Source: Sphingomonas desiccabilis (GTDB taxonomy: Bacteria; Pseudomonadota; Alphaproteobacteria; Sphingomonadales; Sphingomonadaceae). Taken from it: a stretch of DNA of 64,000 nt. Position numbers and translations under genes: made by a program. Each line of letters opens with the position of its first letter. Position 1 is the first letter of the stretch. Positions 7,576 through 16,822 of this stretch are shown here, one piece after another. Below the pieces are notes generated by a model that did not search any database, was not told the DNA's origin, and worked only from the letters and a program-made list of their open reading frames with translations. Where the stretch lies: NCBI RefSeq assembly GCF_004135605.1, contig NZ_SDPT01000001.1:1488001-1552000 (forward strand), read 5' to 3'.

Positions 7576-9810
7576 CTAGTCGGCGTCGATCGTGACGCCG
7601 CGCAGAACCGGTACGATCGACGCATAGTCGTCGGTCCAGGGCGCAAGACCCGGCTCGCGACGGAGGGACCGCCACCCGGCGTCCGAGCCGACGAGGCGGC
7701 CGAAGCTCTCGCCGCGACCCAGCACGATCCACTCCGACGCGGTCGCCTCCTGCCCCGCCTCTTCCTCGGTCGGGAAGTAGTTGAAGGCGGCGGCCTTCCA
7801 GCCGGTACCGACGATGGTCGCGGCAACCACCTGTTCCATCGCCAGATAGCGGTTGGAGGTGTGCAGCAGCAGCAGCCCTTCGGGGGCGAGCACGCGCGCA
7901 TAGGTCTCGAACGCCTCGCGCGTCATGAGGTGCAGCGGCACCGCGTCGGACGTGAAGGCGTCGAGCACCAGCAGGTCCAGATCGCCGCTCCGCTCGTCGC
8001 CGAGCGAAAGCCGCGCGTCGCCGAGCTTGATGTCGGCGCCAGGCAGGCAGCGATCGAGGAAGCTGAAGCGGCGGGGGTCGCTCGCGATGCGCACCACGGC
8101 CGGGTCAATCTCGTAGAAGCGCCAACGCTGGCCCGGACGGGCGTAGCAGGCGAGCGTACCGGTCCCGAGGCCGACCACGCCCACGCGGGCGTGGCTTCCG
8201 AACAGCGCGGGAAGCGCGCGCATCGCCTGGCCGACGCCCGAGCCCGGGACGTAATAGGTGGTCGGCTGTCGCAGCCGCGCCTCGCTGCCGAGCATCTGGA
8301 CGCCGTGGAGCGTCGTGCCATGGGCGAGGTCGCGCGCACCCGGTCGGTCGGTGATGGTGTAGACCCCGAAGTAGCTGCGCGTACGCGCCCCCGGAATCGC
8401 CGACAGGCGCAGCGCATCGTACACGCCGAACAGGAAAAGAGCGCCTGCCAGGACGCCGGCAAACACCGGCCGCACTCCGATCGCGAACAGCCCGAGCAGC
8501 GCGAGCGCCACAAACACGATGCCCTGGCGGGTCCCGCCGGTCACCACCGTGGCGTGATGGTCCAGCCCCAGCCAGACGGCGGCGGCGGCCGCAGCCAGCA
8601 TCGCCACCGCGATGATCCGGCGCCGCATACGCCCGCCCTGCCAAAGCCGGGCGGTGATCGGGAGCAGGAAATGCTGGGGCGCCAGCACCCCGGCGGCGAG
8701 GATCAGCAGCGGGAACTCATAGGTCCAATCGAACAGCACCGGCGCCAGAAGGCCGGCGAACGCGCCGCCCAGCGCGCCACCCACCGACATCGCCAGATAG
8801 AAGCCGGTGAGCCGCTCCGGCGCAGGACGGTTCTCGTACATGCAGCTGTGGAGGGCAACCGACACCACGAACAGCAGCAGCAGCGCCATTGCGGCATTGA
8901 GCACCGGGTTTCCATGGTGGCCGGCAATCACCACGCTACCGAACACCAGCACTGCCACCGGGGCATAGCGGGTAAGAAAATTGGCGAGCCCCCGCCGCGC
9001 GGCGAAGGCTACGGTGAAGCTCAGGAGATAGAGGCCGAGCGGGAGCACCCAGAGCAGCGGCACGGCGACGATATCGGTGGTCAGATAGCTCGACGTCTCG
9101 ATCATCAGTCCCGAAGGCACGAACGCGAGCGCGATCCACCACCACAGGCGGCCTCGCGTCGGGGCCGGACTGGTCAGCGGCGCACGGCGAGCAGCGGGGC
9201 CGCTGCGCGGCAGCAGCAGCGCGCAGGCGAGCACCAGCAGGACCAGGAAAAGGTAGCCAGCCGTCCAGAGCCGGCTTTGACCCGCCAGCGCGAGCTTGGG
9301 CTCGACCAGCAGCGGATAGGCGAGCAGCCCGGCGAAGCTGCCGACGTTGGAAGCGGCGTAGAGCGCATAGGGATCCCGCCCGCCGGTCGCCGCCGAGTAC
9401 CAGCGCTGCATCAACGGCGCCTGGGCCGAGACGGCGAAGAACAGCGGCCCGATCGACGCGCCGAGCAGCCAGGGAACCCACAGCCCCGGCTCCGCGCCGG
9501 CCGGCAGGCGCATCGCCGACAGGCCGATCGGGAGCCAGAGGGCGGCGACCGCCAGCACCCCGAGGTGCGTCAGCGCCTGCGTACGGGGTCGGCGATGGGC
9601 GAGCCAATGCGCGTAGGCGTAGCCGCCGAGCAGCAGCGCCTGGTAGACCAGCATCGCCGAGTTCCAGACGGCGGGGGCGCCACCCAGCCGCGGCAACGCC
9701 ATGCGCGCGACCATCGGCTGCACCAGGAACAGCAAGAACGATCCCGTCAGGATCGTCAGCGCGAAGAGCGCGCGCGCAGGACCGGGCCGCGGAAACGCCG
9801 GCTGAGTCAC
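7576..9810 (-). CDS. fused multi-pass membrane / spermidine-synthase-like protein
   Basis: A 744-residue fusion. The first ~480 residues hold about 12-14 hydrophobic segments and open with LTILTGSFLLFLVQPMVARMALPRLGG, typical of the 'fused MFS/spermidine synthase' group. The C-terminal ~240 residues form a Rossmann methyltransferase-like polyamine synthase fold: VVGLGTGTLACYA (cosubstrate loop), FYEIDPAVV (acidic ribose ligand) and LLVLDAFTSDAVP (catalytic Asp region). Family members are often annotated as spermidine synthases, but activity of the membrane-fused class is mostly unproven and no speD or polyamine gene is nearby. It is convergent with the lipoprotein gene. Confidence 0.8.
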   Translation of the reverse strand: MTQPAFPRPGPARALFALTILTGSFLLFLVQPMVARMALPRLGGAPAVWNSAMLVYQALLLGGYAYAHWLAHRRPRTQALTHLGVLAVAALWLPIGLSAMRLPAGAEPGLWVPWLLGASIGPLFFAVSAQAPLMQRWYSAATGGRDPYALYAASNVGSFAGLLAYPLLVEPKLALAGQSRLWTAGYLFLVLLVLACALLLPRSGPAARRAPLTSPAPTRGRLWWWIALAFVPSGLMIETSSYLTTDIVAVPLLWVLPLGLYLLSFTVAFAARRGLANFLTRYAPVAVLVFGSVVIAGHHGNPVLNAAMALLLLFVVSVALHSCMYENRPAPERLTGFYLAMSVGGALGGAFAGLLAPVLFDWTYEFPLLILAAGVLAPQHFLLPITARLWQGGRMRRRIIAVAMLAAAAAAVWLGLDHHATVVTGGTRQGIVFVALALLGLFAIGVRPVFAGVLAGALFLFGVYDALRLSAIPGARTRSYFGVYTITDRPGARDLAHGTTLHGVQMLGSEARLRQPTTYYVPGSGVGQAMRALPALFGSHARVGVVGLGTGTLACYARPGQRWRFYEIDPAVVRIASDPRRFSFLDRCLPGADIKLGDARLSLGDERSGDLDLLVLDAFTSDAVPLHLMTREAFETYARVLAPEGLLLLHTSNRYLAMEQVVAATIVGTGWKAAAFNYFPTEEEAGQEATASEWIVLGRGESFGRLVGSDAGWRSLRREPGLAPWTDDYASIVPVLRGVTIDAD

Positions 9811-9885
9811 CGCCGTGCCCCGGGCAACAGGTCGATTCCGGTGCCCCGGCCGGCGCTTCGGGTACGCAGACGCACGCGGTTCAGA

Positions 9886-10878
9886 TCACGCGCCGAGCAA
9901 TCGGGCGGCGTGCGCCGCGTGATAGGTGAGAACACCAGTGCAGCCGGCGCGCTTGAACGCCATCAGCGTTTCCAGCACCAGTGCGTCGCGGTCGCCCGCG
10001 CCGACTGCGGCCGCTGCCTCGATCATCGCGTATTCACCCGAGACTTGGTACGCGAAAACAGGCACTTCGAAGGTGCTCTTCACGCGAACGATGATATCGA
10101 GATACGGCAGCCCCGGCTTCACCATCACGCTGTCGGCGCCTTCGGAAAGATCCAGCGACACCTCCCGCAGCGCCTCTTCGGCATTGGCGGGGTCCATCTG
10201 GTAGGTCTTCTTGTCCCCCTTCAGCAGCCCGCGCGAGCCGACCGCATCGCGGAACGGCCCGTAGAAGCCGCTCGCATATTTGGCGGCATAGGCCATGATC
10301 TGGACGTTGTGGTGGCCGTCGCCCTCGAGCGCGTTCCGGATCAGACCGACCCGGCCGTCCATCATGTCCGAAGGTGCGATGATGTCGGCCCCGGCGCGTG
10401 CCTGCGCCAGTGCCTGGCGGACCAGCTGCTCCGCCGTCGCATCGTTCATCACATAGCCGCGATCGTCCACCAGCCCGTCATGGCCGTGGGTCGTGTAGGG
10501 GTCGAGCGCGACGTCGGTCAGCAGCCCGACTTCGGGGACCGCATCCTTGATGGTCGCGATCGCGCGGCACATCAGATTGTCGGGGTTGTACGATTCCTCC
10601 CCAAGATCCGTCCGCAGCTGCGAGGGCGTGTTCGGAAACAGCGCGAGGCACGGGATGCCGAGATCTCGCGCCTCGCGGGCGCGTTCGACCAGGCCGGACA
10701 TCGACCATCGCGACACGCCGGGCAGCGCGGCGACGGGTTCCTCCCCTTCCCCTTCCGTGATGAACAGCGGCCAGATGAGGTCCGCAGGGGTCAGCACCGT
10801 TTCGGCATGCAGCCGGCGGCTCCAGTCGGCGGCACGGGCACGGCGAAGGCGAAGGGCGGGATACGCAGCGATAGACAT
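9886..10878 (-). CDS. hemB: delta-aminolevulinic acid dehydratase (porphobilinogen synthase)
   Basis: A 330-residue HemB, condensing two 5-aminolevulinate molecules to porphobilinogen in haem and tetrapyrrole synthesis. The two active-site lysines are K200 (AAKYASGFYGPF) and K254 (SVMVKPGLPYLD, Schiff base). The metal loop reads DVALDPYTTHGHDG (D122, D126, D134) in place of the cysteines of zinc enzymes, so this is the Mg/K-dependent type usual in alphaproteobacteria. I place the start at ATG 10878 (MSIAAYPALRLRR); the open frame runs further upstream but overlaps the divergent lipid kinase gene. Confidence 0.95.
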   Translation of the reverse strand: MSIAAYPALRLRRARAADWSRRLHAETVLTPADLIWPLFITEGEGEEPVAALPGVSRWSMSGLVERAREARDLGIPCLALFPNTPSQLRTDLGEESYNPDNLMCRAIATIKDAVPEVGLLTDVALDPYTTHGHDGLVDDRGYVMNDATAEQLVRQALAQARAGADIIAPSDMMDGRVGLIRNALEGDGHHNVQIMAYAAKYASGFYGPFRDAVGSRGLLKGDKKTYQMDPANAEEALREVSLDLSEGADSVMVKPGLPYLDIIVRVKSTFEVPVFAYQVSGEYAMIEAAAAVGAGDRDALVLETLMAFKRAGCTGVLTYHAAHAARLLGA

Positions 10879-10971
10879 GCCCCGCTGTGTGGGCCAAGCT
10901 CCGGCGGTGCGCAAGCGCAGGCCACGCAACCCCGCGTGCATCCGGCGGCCCCTTTTGCGCGTTGAGGGTGC

Positions 10972-11856
10972 ATGGACAAGATCCGCTCGGCCGCGCTGGT
11001 CGTCAACACGCAGTCCCGCACCGGGCAGGATCAATTCGACCAGGCGTGTGCCGCGCTGTCCAGCCTGCCCTTTGACGTGGCGCCGCATCCCGTCGAGGAT
11101 CCGAAGCGGTTGCAGGAGACGGTGGAGCGGGCGATGGCCGCGAGGCCGGACCTGCTGATCGTGGGCGGCGGCGACGGCACGATCAGCAGCCTGGTGGACC
11201 ATCTGGTCGGCAGGGACACGATCCTGGGCGTGCTGCCGCTCGGCACGGCCAACAGCTTCGCCCGCACCCTGGGCATCCCGCTGGAGATCGAAGGCGCGGT
11301 CGAGGTGCTGCGAAGCGGCACGCCGCGGCAAATCGACTTGGGAATGATCGATGGCGACTATTTCGCCAATTGCGCGGCGATAGGGATCTCGCCCCAGATC
11401 GCGAGCACCATCCCGCACAAGCTCAAGCGCTGGCTGGGGCGGGCCGGCTATCTCGCCTGGGCGACGCTGCAATTCGTCCGCTTTCGCCCGTTCGAGCTGG
11501 TGATCGGCGAAGGTGCGGACGCCAAGCGGCTGTCGGCGACGGAGGTCCGCATCTCCAACGGCCGGTTTCACGGCGGGGTCGAACTGATCGAGGAGGCGCG
11601 GCTCGACAGCGGGGAGATCATCGTCCAGGCGGTGGCGCGTAACGGTCGCCGCGGGCTGCTCCGCAACTGGGGCGCGACCGTGCTGGGGCTCGACTCCCGC
11701 CGCGACGACACCGTCACCTTCCATGCCCGCGAACTGCGGATCGCAACCCATCCACCCTTGCCGATCTCGATCGACGGCGAGGTGCTGGCCAAAACGCCGG
11801 TCACGGCCCGCATCGCCGCAGGCGTGATCCGGGTGATGGCGCCCGCGTCAGCCTAG
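10972..11856 (+). CDS. diacylglycerol kinase-family lipid kinase
   Basis: A 294-residue DAGK-catalytic-domain protein (YegS/BmrU/DgkB class), which phosphorylates diacylglycerol or a related lipid with ATP. Key motifs are the nucleotide loop VGGGDGTI at residues 64-71 and PLGTANSFART near 91-101, followed by the family C-terminal beta-sandwich (ISIDGEVL). The start ATG 10972 has GAGGG a few bases upstream. It is divergent from hemB and its stop overlaps the end of the convergent esterase by nine bases. In a sphingolipid-making organism the lipid could be ceramide or a sphingoid base; that is speculation. Confidence 0.85.
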   Translation: MDKIRSAALVVNTQSRTGQDQFDQACAALSSLPFDVAPHPVEDPKRLQETVERAMAARPDLLIVGGGDGTISSLVDHLVGRDTILGVLPLGTANSFARTLGIPLEIEGAVEVLRSGTPRQIDLGMIDGDYFANCAAIGISPQIASTIPHKLKRWLGRAGYLAWATLQFVRFRPFELVIGEGADAKRLSATEVRISNGRFHGGVELIEEARLDSGEIIVQAVARNGRRGLLRNWGATVLGLDSRRDDTVTFHARELRIATHPPLPISIDGEVLAKTPVTARIAAGVIRVMAPASA

Positions 11857-13396
11857 GCGCGCCTCCCAGAAGTCGCAGCCGTAGCGTTCGGCGAAGTCGG
11901 TCTCGGCACGGTCGCCTTCGGGGGCGAACACGCGCACGATCGGCGACGTCCGGGTGAACTGCGGCCAGTCCTCCATCGCCTCGCCTCGCGCAAAGGCGCC
12001 CCAGGCATCGCGAATCCGTCGCGCGAGCGCAGCCTGCGCAGGGGTAAATCGCGCCGGGTTGGCGAGCACCCAGCGGGTGCCGAACACATAGGCGAGTTCC
12101 CCCGCATGATAGGCGCGCAGCGGCATCGGCGCCCAGGGATGCGGGATGGTGAAAGGCGCGCCGGCGTCGTCGAAGCGATAGCCATATACCGGGGAGCGGC
12201 CGGCAAGCAGGCGCCGCATGCGATCCGCAGGATGCGCGAACCGTGCGTCGGTGAGGATCGCGGCGAAGGCAAGCTGCGCCTCGAGACGCGTTTCTGCCGG
12301 ATAGCGGGCGAGCACTGCATCGGCATCGCTGCCCCAGTCCGCCCGCACGCGCGCCGCGAAATCGGCGCGGCTGCGGATGGCGAGCCCGAACAACCGCCCT
12401 TCGTCGCTGTTGGTGCCCACGATCGCAGGGACCTGCTGATACCGCCCGTCCGCAAAGGCACGCGCCGGCTCATGCGGGATCACCGACCCGCCCCACACGG
12501 GGCCCCAGCTTTCCGGGCCTAGGATCCCGCGCCGCATAGGCGCGGCGCGCGCGATTTCGGCCGCGGAGAGCGCGCGCAGGCGTTCGAGCGCGTAGGGTCC
12601 GCGCGCGTCCGTCGGCCTCCGCCTCTGCGGCTGCCACGACGGAGAGCGGGTCCACCGCCGCGCCGCTCTGGAGGATCGCACGGTGGAACAGCCCCGCGGC
12701 GCCGGGGGAGAGCATCTGGTAGGAGGTGCTCCACGCCCCCGCGGACTCGCCGAACAACGTCACCTCTCCTGGGTTGCCACCGAAGGCCGCGACATTGTCG
12801 CGCACCCAGCGGAGTGCCGCCTGCTGATCGAGAAGACCGAAATTGCCCGAGCCGCCATCGGGTTGCTCGGCAGCAAGTTCGGGATGGGCGAGGAAGCCGA
12901 ACGCCCCCATCCGGTAATTGGGTGCGACCACCACCACCTCCTGCTCGGTCGCCAGCAGGCTGGGATCGTAGTTGTCCGCGGCACCGATCGAAAAGGCGCC
13001 GCCGTGGAGAAAGACCATCACCGGCCAGCCGCCGATCGGCGCACCGCCCGGCGGGGTGTAGACGTTGAGATACAGGCAGTCCTCGCTCCCGGCGACCGGG
13101 GCCAAGCGCCCGTAGCCGACGCTCTGGACCGCAGGCGAGCCGGTGCGCGTGGCGTCGCGCTCGCCCTGCCATGGCTGTGCGGGTCGGGGTGCCCGCCAGC
13201 GGAGCGACCCGACGGGGGGCGCGGCATAGGGAATGCCCAGGAACGCCCTGCCGTGCGCCGCCGCGACGCCGGACAAGGCACCGGAGCCGATCCGAACCGT
13301 TTCCCGTCTTGCATCCGGCGCCTCGACCAGATGAGAGACACGCCCGGGATAGACCAACTCGCCCTGGAGCAACGACAACAGACGCTTCACTCTCAT
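11848..13396 (-). pseudogene. type-B carboxylesterase split by a frameshift
   Basis: Together two frames encode one type-B carboxylesterase (para-nitrobenzyl-esterase-like alpha/beta hydrolase). The N-terminal frame (13396 down to about 12605) has the family hallmarks GIPYAAPPVG, EDCLYLNVYTP and the nucleophile elbow TLFGESAGAWS. The C-terminal frame (about 12605 down to 11848) supplies the acid in VGTNSDEGRLFG and the catalytic His in YHAGELAYVFG. The break is at an alternating GC tract (plus strand 12601-12607): restoring one CG unit joins the frames. As given, neither fragment has a full triad. It may be a true pseudogene or a base-call error. No signal peptide is obvious, and the start is uncertain. 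Confidence 0.8.
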
Positions 13397-13497
13397 GGCG
13401 GCAAGCTGGGCCGTTCGCGCACGCACCGCAAGAGCCTCGGCTGCCGGCGTGCGGCCGCGCCGGAACCGGGGGATCGTCTCCGATCGCCGACGGTCAC

Positions 13498-13534
13498 TTG
13501 ACGGCGCGCAGGCCGTTGGACGATACCGCTAACA
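13498..13534 (+). promoter_or_regulatory. xylX promoter with LacI/XylR-type operator
   Basis: CGATACCGCTAACA at 13521-13534 matches the LacI-family pattern TGnTAnCGnTAnCA at nine of ten fixed positions (only the first base differs). A TTGACG box at 13498-13503 lies 17-18 bp upstream of the operator's left half, so the operator covers the expected -10 region and lies just upstream of the xylX start at 13550. The LacI regulator encoded at 15581-16675 is the natural candidate to bind it. Confidence 0.55.
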
Positions 13535-13549
13535 AGGGACGGAGAGGAA

Positions 13550-14701
13550 ATGACCGAAACGCAATCATCCATTTTGGGCGCGCTGCCGGCTGACTGGCGC
13601 AGTGCCACCTTGCTCGGCCGCATCGATCGCGGCGACGGCCCCTCCCCCGTCCTGGTCAAGGACGGCATCGTCCATGACATGGCGCGCGTAGCACCGACCG
13701 TGTCGGCACTCGTCGCACAGGGCGTGACGGACCAGGCTGGCGGCGAAGCGATCGGCGAGCTCGAGACGATCGGCCTTTCCCCCGCTGCCGATGCGGCCGT
13801 GCGACTGCTGAGCCCCATCGACTTGCAGTGCGTGAAGGCAGCGGGCGTGACCTTCGCCGTCTCTGCGCTGGAGCGGGTGATCGAGGAAGGCGCGCGGGGC
13901 GACCATGCGCGCGCCGCCGAAGTTCGCACGCGCCTGGAAAGTGCACTGGGGGGCAACATCCGCTCGGTGGTGCCGGGGTCTGACGAGGCTGCGGCGCTCA
14001 AGGAGGCGTTGATCGCCGACGGCCTCTGGTCTCAGTATCTGGAGGTCGCGATCGGGCCGGACGCCGAGATCTTCACCAAGGCACCGGTGCTATCCACCGT
14101 GGGCTGGGGCGCCGAGGTCGGTGTCCGATCCGATTCGACCTGGAACAATCCCGAGCCCGAGGTCGTGCTGCTGGCCGACGCGAACGGCCGTGCGGTCGGC
14201 GCGACGCTGGGCAACGACGTCAACCTGCGCGATTTCGAGGGTCGCTCGGCGCTGCTGCTCGGCAAGGCCAAGGACAACAACGCGTCCTGCTCGCTCGGGC
14301 CGTTCGTCCGGCTGTTCGACGACGGCTTCGGCATCGACGACGTGCGTGCGGCCGAAGTGACGCTGCGAATCGAGGGCGCCGACGGCTACACGCTCGACGG
14401 CTACAGCACGATGCGCGAGATCAGCCGCGACCCCGAGACACTGCTCGCCCAGGCGATGAGCGAGCACCAGTATCCGGACGGGCTGGTCCTGTTCCTGGGC
14501 ACGCTGTTCGCGCCGACCCAGGACCGCGACGCGCCGGGCCGTGGCTTCACGCACAAGGTGGGCGATCGGGTGACGATCGCGAGCGCCCGGCTGGGCACGC
14601 TGGTGAACACGGTCACCACCTCCAAGGCGGCAGCGCCCTGGAGCCAGGGCATCGGTGCCCTGATGCAGAATTTGGCGCAGCGCGGCCTGCTCGCCCGCTG
14701 A
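13550..14701 (+). CDS. xylX: 2-keto-3-deoxy-D-xylonate dehydratase (FAH superfamily)
   Basis: A 383-residue fumarylacetoacetate-hydrolase-fold protein strongly resembling Caulobacter XylX, which dehydrates 2-keto-3-deoxy-xylonate to alpha-ketoglutarate semialdehyde in the Weimberg oxidative pentose route. Conserved blocks include ATLLGRIDRGDGPSPVLVKDG, LIADGLWSQYLEVAIGPDAE, the metal-binding WNNPEPEVVLL and GNDVNLRDFEGRSALL. The ATG at 13550 has GGAGAGG directly upstream. It is followed after 33 bases by xylB and preceded by a LacI-type operator. The xylonate dehydratase (xylD), lactonase (xylC) and semialdehyde dehydrogenase (xylA) are not in the window. An L-arabinose-pathway role is a close alternative. 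Confidence 0.85.
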   Translation: MTETQSSILGALPADWRSATLLGRIDRGDGPSPVLVKDGIVHDMARVAPTVSALVAQGVTDQAGGEAIGELETIGLSPAADAAVRLLSPIDLQCVKAAGVTFAVSALERVIEEGARGDHARAAEVRTRLESALGGNIRSVVPGSDEAAALKEALIADGLWSQYLEVAIGPDAEIFTKAPVLSTVGWGAEVGVRSDSTWNNPEPEVVLLADANGRAVGATLGNDVNLRDFEGRSALLLGKAKDNNASCSLGPFVRLFDDGFGIDDVRAAEVTLRIEGADGYTLDGYSTMREISRDPETLLAQAMSEHQYPDGLVLFLGTLFAPTQDRDAPGRGFTHKVGDRVTIASARLGTLVNTVTTSKAAAPWSQGIGALMQNLAQRGLLAR

Positions 14702-14734
14702 GCGCCGGCAGAACATCAGTCGAAAAGGATTCGC

Positions 14735-15520
14735 GTGTTGCAGCAAACGAGTACGGCCGAACGGCGGGCGATCTACCCGAGCCTGAAGGACAAGCGGGTG
14801 ATCGTCACCGGAGGCGGCTCGGGGATCGGCGAAGGGCTGACCGAGGCCTTCGTGGCCCAGGGTGCGCGCGTCGCCTTCGTCGACATCGCCCAGGAAGCGA
14901 GCCAGCAGCTGGTCGCGCGCCTTTCCCAGGACGCGGCGCATGCCCCGCGCTTCTTCGGCTGCGACCTGACCGACATCGCGGCGCTGCGCGCCTGCTTTGC
15001 GGAGATGGAAGCGGAACTCGGCGGCGTCGACATCCTGATCAACAATGCCGGCAATGACGATCGTCATACGGTGGAACAGGTCACCCCGGAATATTGGGAC
15101 GAGCGGCTGGCGGTGAACCTGCGCCACCAGTTCTTCGCCGCGCAGGCGGTGGCTCCGGCGATGAAGCAGAACGGCGGCGGCGTGATCCTGAACTTCGGTT
15201 CGATCAGCTGGCACCTCGCGCTGCCCGAACTGGTACTCTACCAGACCTCCAAGGCGGCGATCGAGGGGCTGACGCGCAGCCTGGCCCGCGACCTGGGTCG
15301 CGAGAACATCCGCGTGAACACCATCGTCCCCGGCAACGTCCAGACGCCCCGGCAGGAGCGCTGGTACACGCCCGAGGGCGAGGCAGAGATCATCGCCGGC
15401 CAGTGCCTGAACGGCCGCATCCAGCCGACGGACGTCGCAGCCCTGGTGCTGTTCCTGGCGTCCGACGATGCCCGGATGTGCACGGGCCACGACTATTTCA
15501 TCGACGCCGGCTGGCGCTGA
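14735..15520 (+). CDS. xylB: NAD-dependent D-xylose 1-dehydrogenase (SDR family)
   Basis: A 261-residue short-chain dehydrogenase nearly colinear with Caulobacter XylB, which oxidises D-xylose to xylonolactone. The cofactor loop TGGGSGIG is at residues 25-32, NNAG at 103-106, and the catalytic Ser/Tyr/Lys set is in FGSISW (156/158) and YQTSK (Y169, K173). Family-specific stretches such as NAGNDDRH, EYWDERLAVNLRH and RWYTPEGEAE are present. GTG 14735 is five bases after AAGGA; a TTG at 14738 is also possible. It forms an operon with xylX and ends at a terminator. Specificity for xylose rather than arabinose is inferred. Confidence 0.88.
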   Translation: MLQQTSTAERRAIYPSLKDKRVIVTGGGSGIGEGLTEAFVAQGARVAFVDIAQEASQQLVARLSQDAAHAPRFFGCDLTDIAALRACFAEMEAELGGVDILINNAGNDDRHTVEQVTPEYWDERLAVNLRHQFFAAQAVAPAMKQNGGGVILNFGSISWHLALPELVLYQTSKAAIEGLTRSLARDLGRENIRVNTIVPGNVQTPRQERWYTPEGEAEIIAGQCLNGRIQPTDVAALVLFLASDDARMCTGHDYFIDAGWR

Positions 15521-15546
15521 AGCGCGATCGAGCGGATGGTACGGGA

Positions 15547-15582
15547 GGGGCCTGGATGCGAAGCGCCCGGGCCCCTTTTTTT
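15547..15582 (+). terminator. rho-independent terminator after xylB
   Basis: A GC stem (GGGGCC at 15547-15552 pairing with GGCCCC ending at 15575) is followed by seven T residues. It ends the xylX-xylB transcript and overlaps the stop codon of the convergent LacI gene. Confidence 0.7.
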
Positions 15583-16675
15583 ATCGCTCGGCGCCAACCA
15601 CCACGCGGGGACGCTTCCGCGGCGAGGCGTCGGACTGGCGCCGGATCAGAGTGTAGTCGAGGACGAGCCGGCGAGCCGGCTCCTCGTTTCCGGCGCGGCG
15701 AGCCCGGATCCGTTCGGCAAGCAGGTCCACTGCGGCACGCGACATGTCGGCGATCGGCTGATGGATCGTGGTGAGTTCCGGCCAGATGGTGGTCGCAAGC
15801 GCGCTGTCGTCGAACCCGCAGACCGTCAGGTCGCCCGGCACGTCCAGCCCGCGGCGGTGCGCCACCGCAACCGTGGCTGCGGCCATGTCGTCGTTGCTCG
15901 CGAAGATCGCCGTCGGCTTCATCGGCAGGTCGAGCAGGGTCTCGGCCGCGTCGAGGCCAGACCGGTAGGTGAAGAGCGCCGCCACCTCGAGCGCCGGATC
16001 GTGCGGGATGCCCGCTTCGGCCAGGGCGGCGCGATACCCCTCCAGCCGCAGCGCGCTGGCGGTCTGATTCGGATTGCCGATGATGAAGCCTATGCGGGCA
16101 TGGCCGAGCGACAGCAGGTGCCGCGTCATCGCCTGGGCGGCGGCGCGGTCGTCGATCGAGACCGCCGTGGCGTCCCCCGGCGGTTTCCCGGTCGCCACCA
16201 CCACGGTCGGAACGCCCTCTTCCGCCAGATAGTCCAGCACCGCGCGCGAATCGCACAGCGGAGGAGGCAGAATGATGCCGTCGATTCCGGCGACGAGCCG
16301 CTGAACGACCCGGCGCTCGTCGCCGTCGCCTTCGCATTTCTCGACCACCAGCTGGATGTCGCTGCGCCCGGCCTGGTCGAGGCTCCCGACCAGGAACTCG
16401 CTGAGATAGGCCGAGCTGGGGTTGCTGTAGAGCAGCGCCATCCGAAGCTGCGCGGCCCCCGCCAGGCTACGCGCCGCCCGGTTGGGCGCGTAGTTGAGGT
16501 CCGAGATCACCTGAAGCACCGTTTCCCGAGTGGCGTCCCGGACACTTCCTTCGCCGTTGATGACGCGCGAAACCGTCATGGTGGAAACCCCGGCACGCGC
16601 CGCGACGTCCGAGATCGTCGGCGCGCCGCTCTGGCGAGCGCTCCGCGCCCTGGGTTTCCTGTTGCTCTCTCGCAT
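15581..16675 (-). CDS. LacI-family transcriptional regulator (XylR-like)
   Basis: A 364-residue LacI/GalR regulator. The N-terminal helix-turn-helix with hinge is at about residues 20-70 (TISDVAARAGVSTMTVSRVI, then YAPNRAARSLAG), and a periplasmic-binding-protein-like effector domain follows (FIIGNPNQTASALRLEGYRAAL; FASNDDMAAATVAV; CGFDDSALATTIWPELTTI). The open frame extends upstream, but ATG 16675 is the first start before the DNA-binding domain. It lies between xylX-xylB (convergent) and a GH3 gene (divergent, 147 bp). In Caulobacter a LacI regulator represses xylX, and a matching operator precedes xylX here, so a xylose-responsive role is likely. The residue identities of the effector pocket were not assessed. 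Confidence 0.88.
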   Translation of the reverse strand: MRESNRKPRARSARQSGAPTISDVAARAGVSTMTVSRVINGEGSVRDATRETVLQVISDLNYAPNRAARSLAGAAQLRMALLYSNPSSAYLSEFLVGSLDQAGRSDIQLVVEKCEGDGDERRVVQRLVAGIDGIILPPPLCDSRAVLDYLAEEGVPTVVVATGKPPGDATAVSIDDRAAAQAMTRHLLSLGHARIGFIIGNPNQTASALRLEGYRAALAEAGIPHDPALEVAALFTYRSGLDAAETLLDLPMKPTAIFASNDDMAAATVAVAHRRGLDVPGDLTVCGFDDSALATTIWPELTTIHQPIADMSRAAVDLLAERIRARRAGNEEPARRLVLDYTLIRRQSDASPRKRPRVVVGAER

Positions 16676-16822
16676 ATTGCGGCTGATGAAGCATTTGCGG
16701 CAGCCGCCGCCAAGCCCGCAAAGGGCCGCGAGCGAAATAATTTCAAATGGCGCACGCGAAGTCCAAATAACGGGACTCGCTGCGCCGATCAGCCGATCAC
16801 GACAACAGGGAGGGAGAGGTAG

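Noticed and set aside
7861..10965. A 1034-codon plus-strand frame opposite the spermidine-synthase-like and hemB genes
   Set aside because: Low-complexity Arg/His/Gln-rich shadow of GC-rich genes; no start context or domain.
16734..16744. GAAATAATTTC palindrome as an operator of the LacI gene or GH3 gene
   Set aside because: It lacks the central CG and TAnCGnTA pattern of LacI sites and is short and AT-rich; chance is likely.
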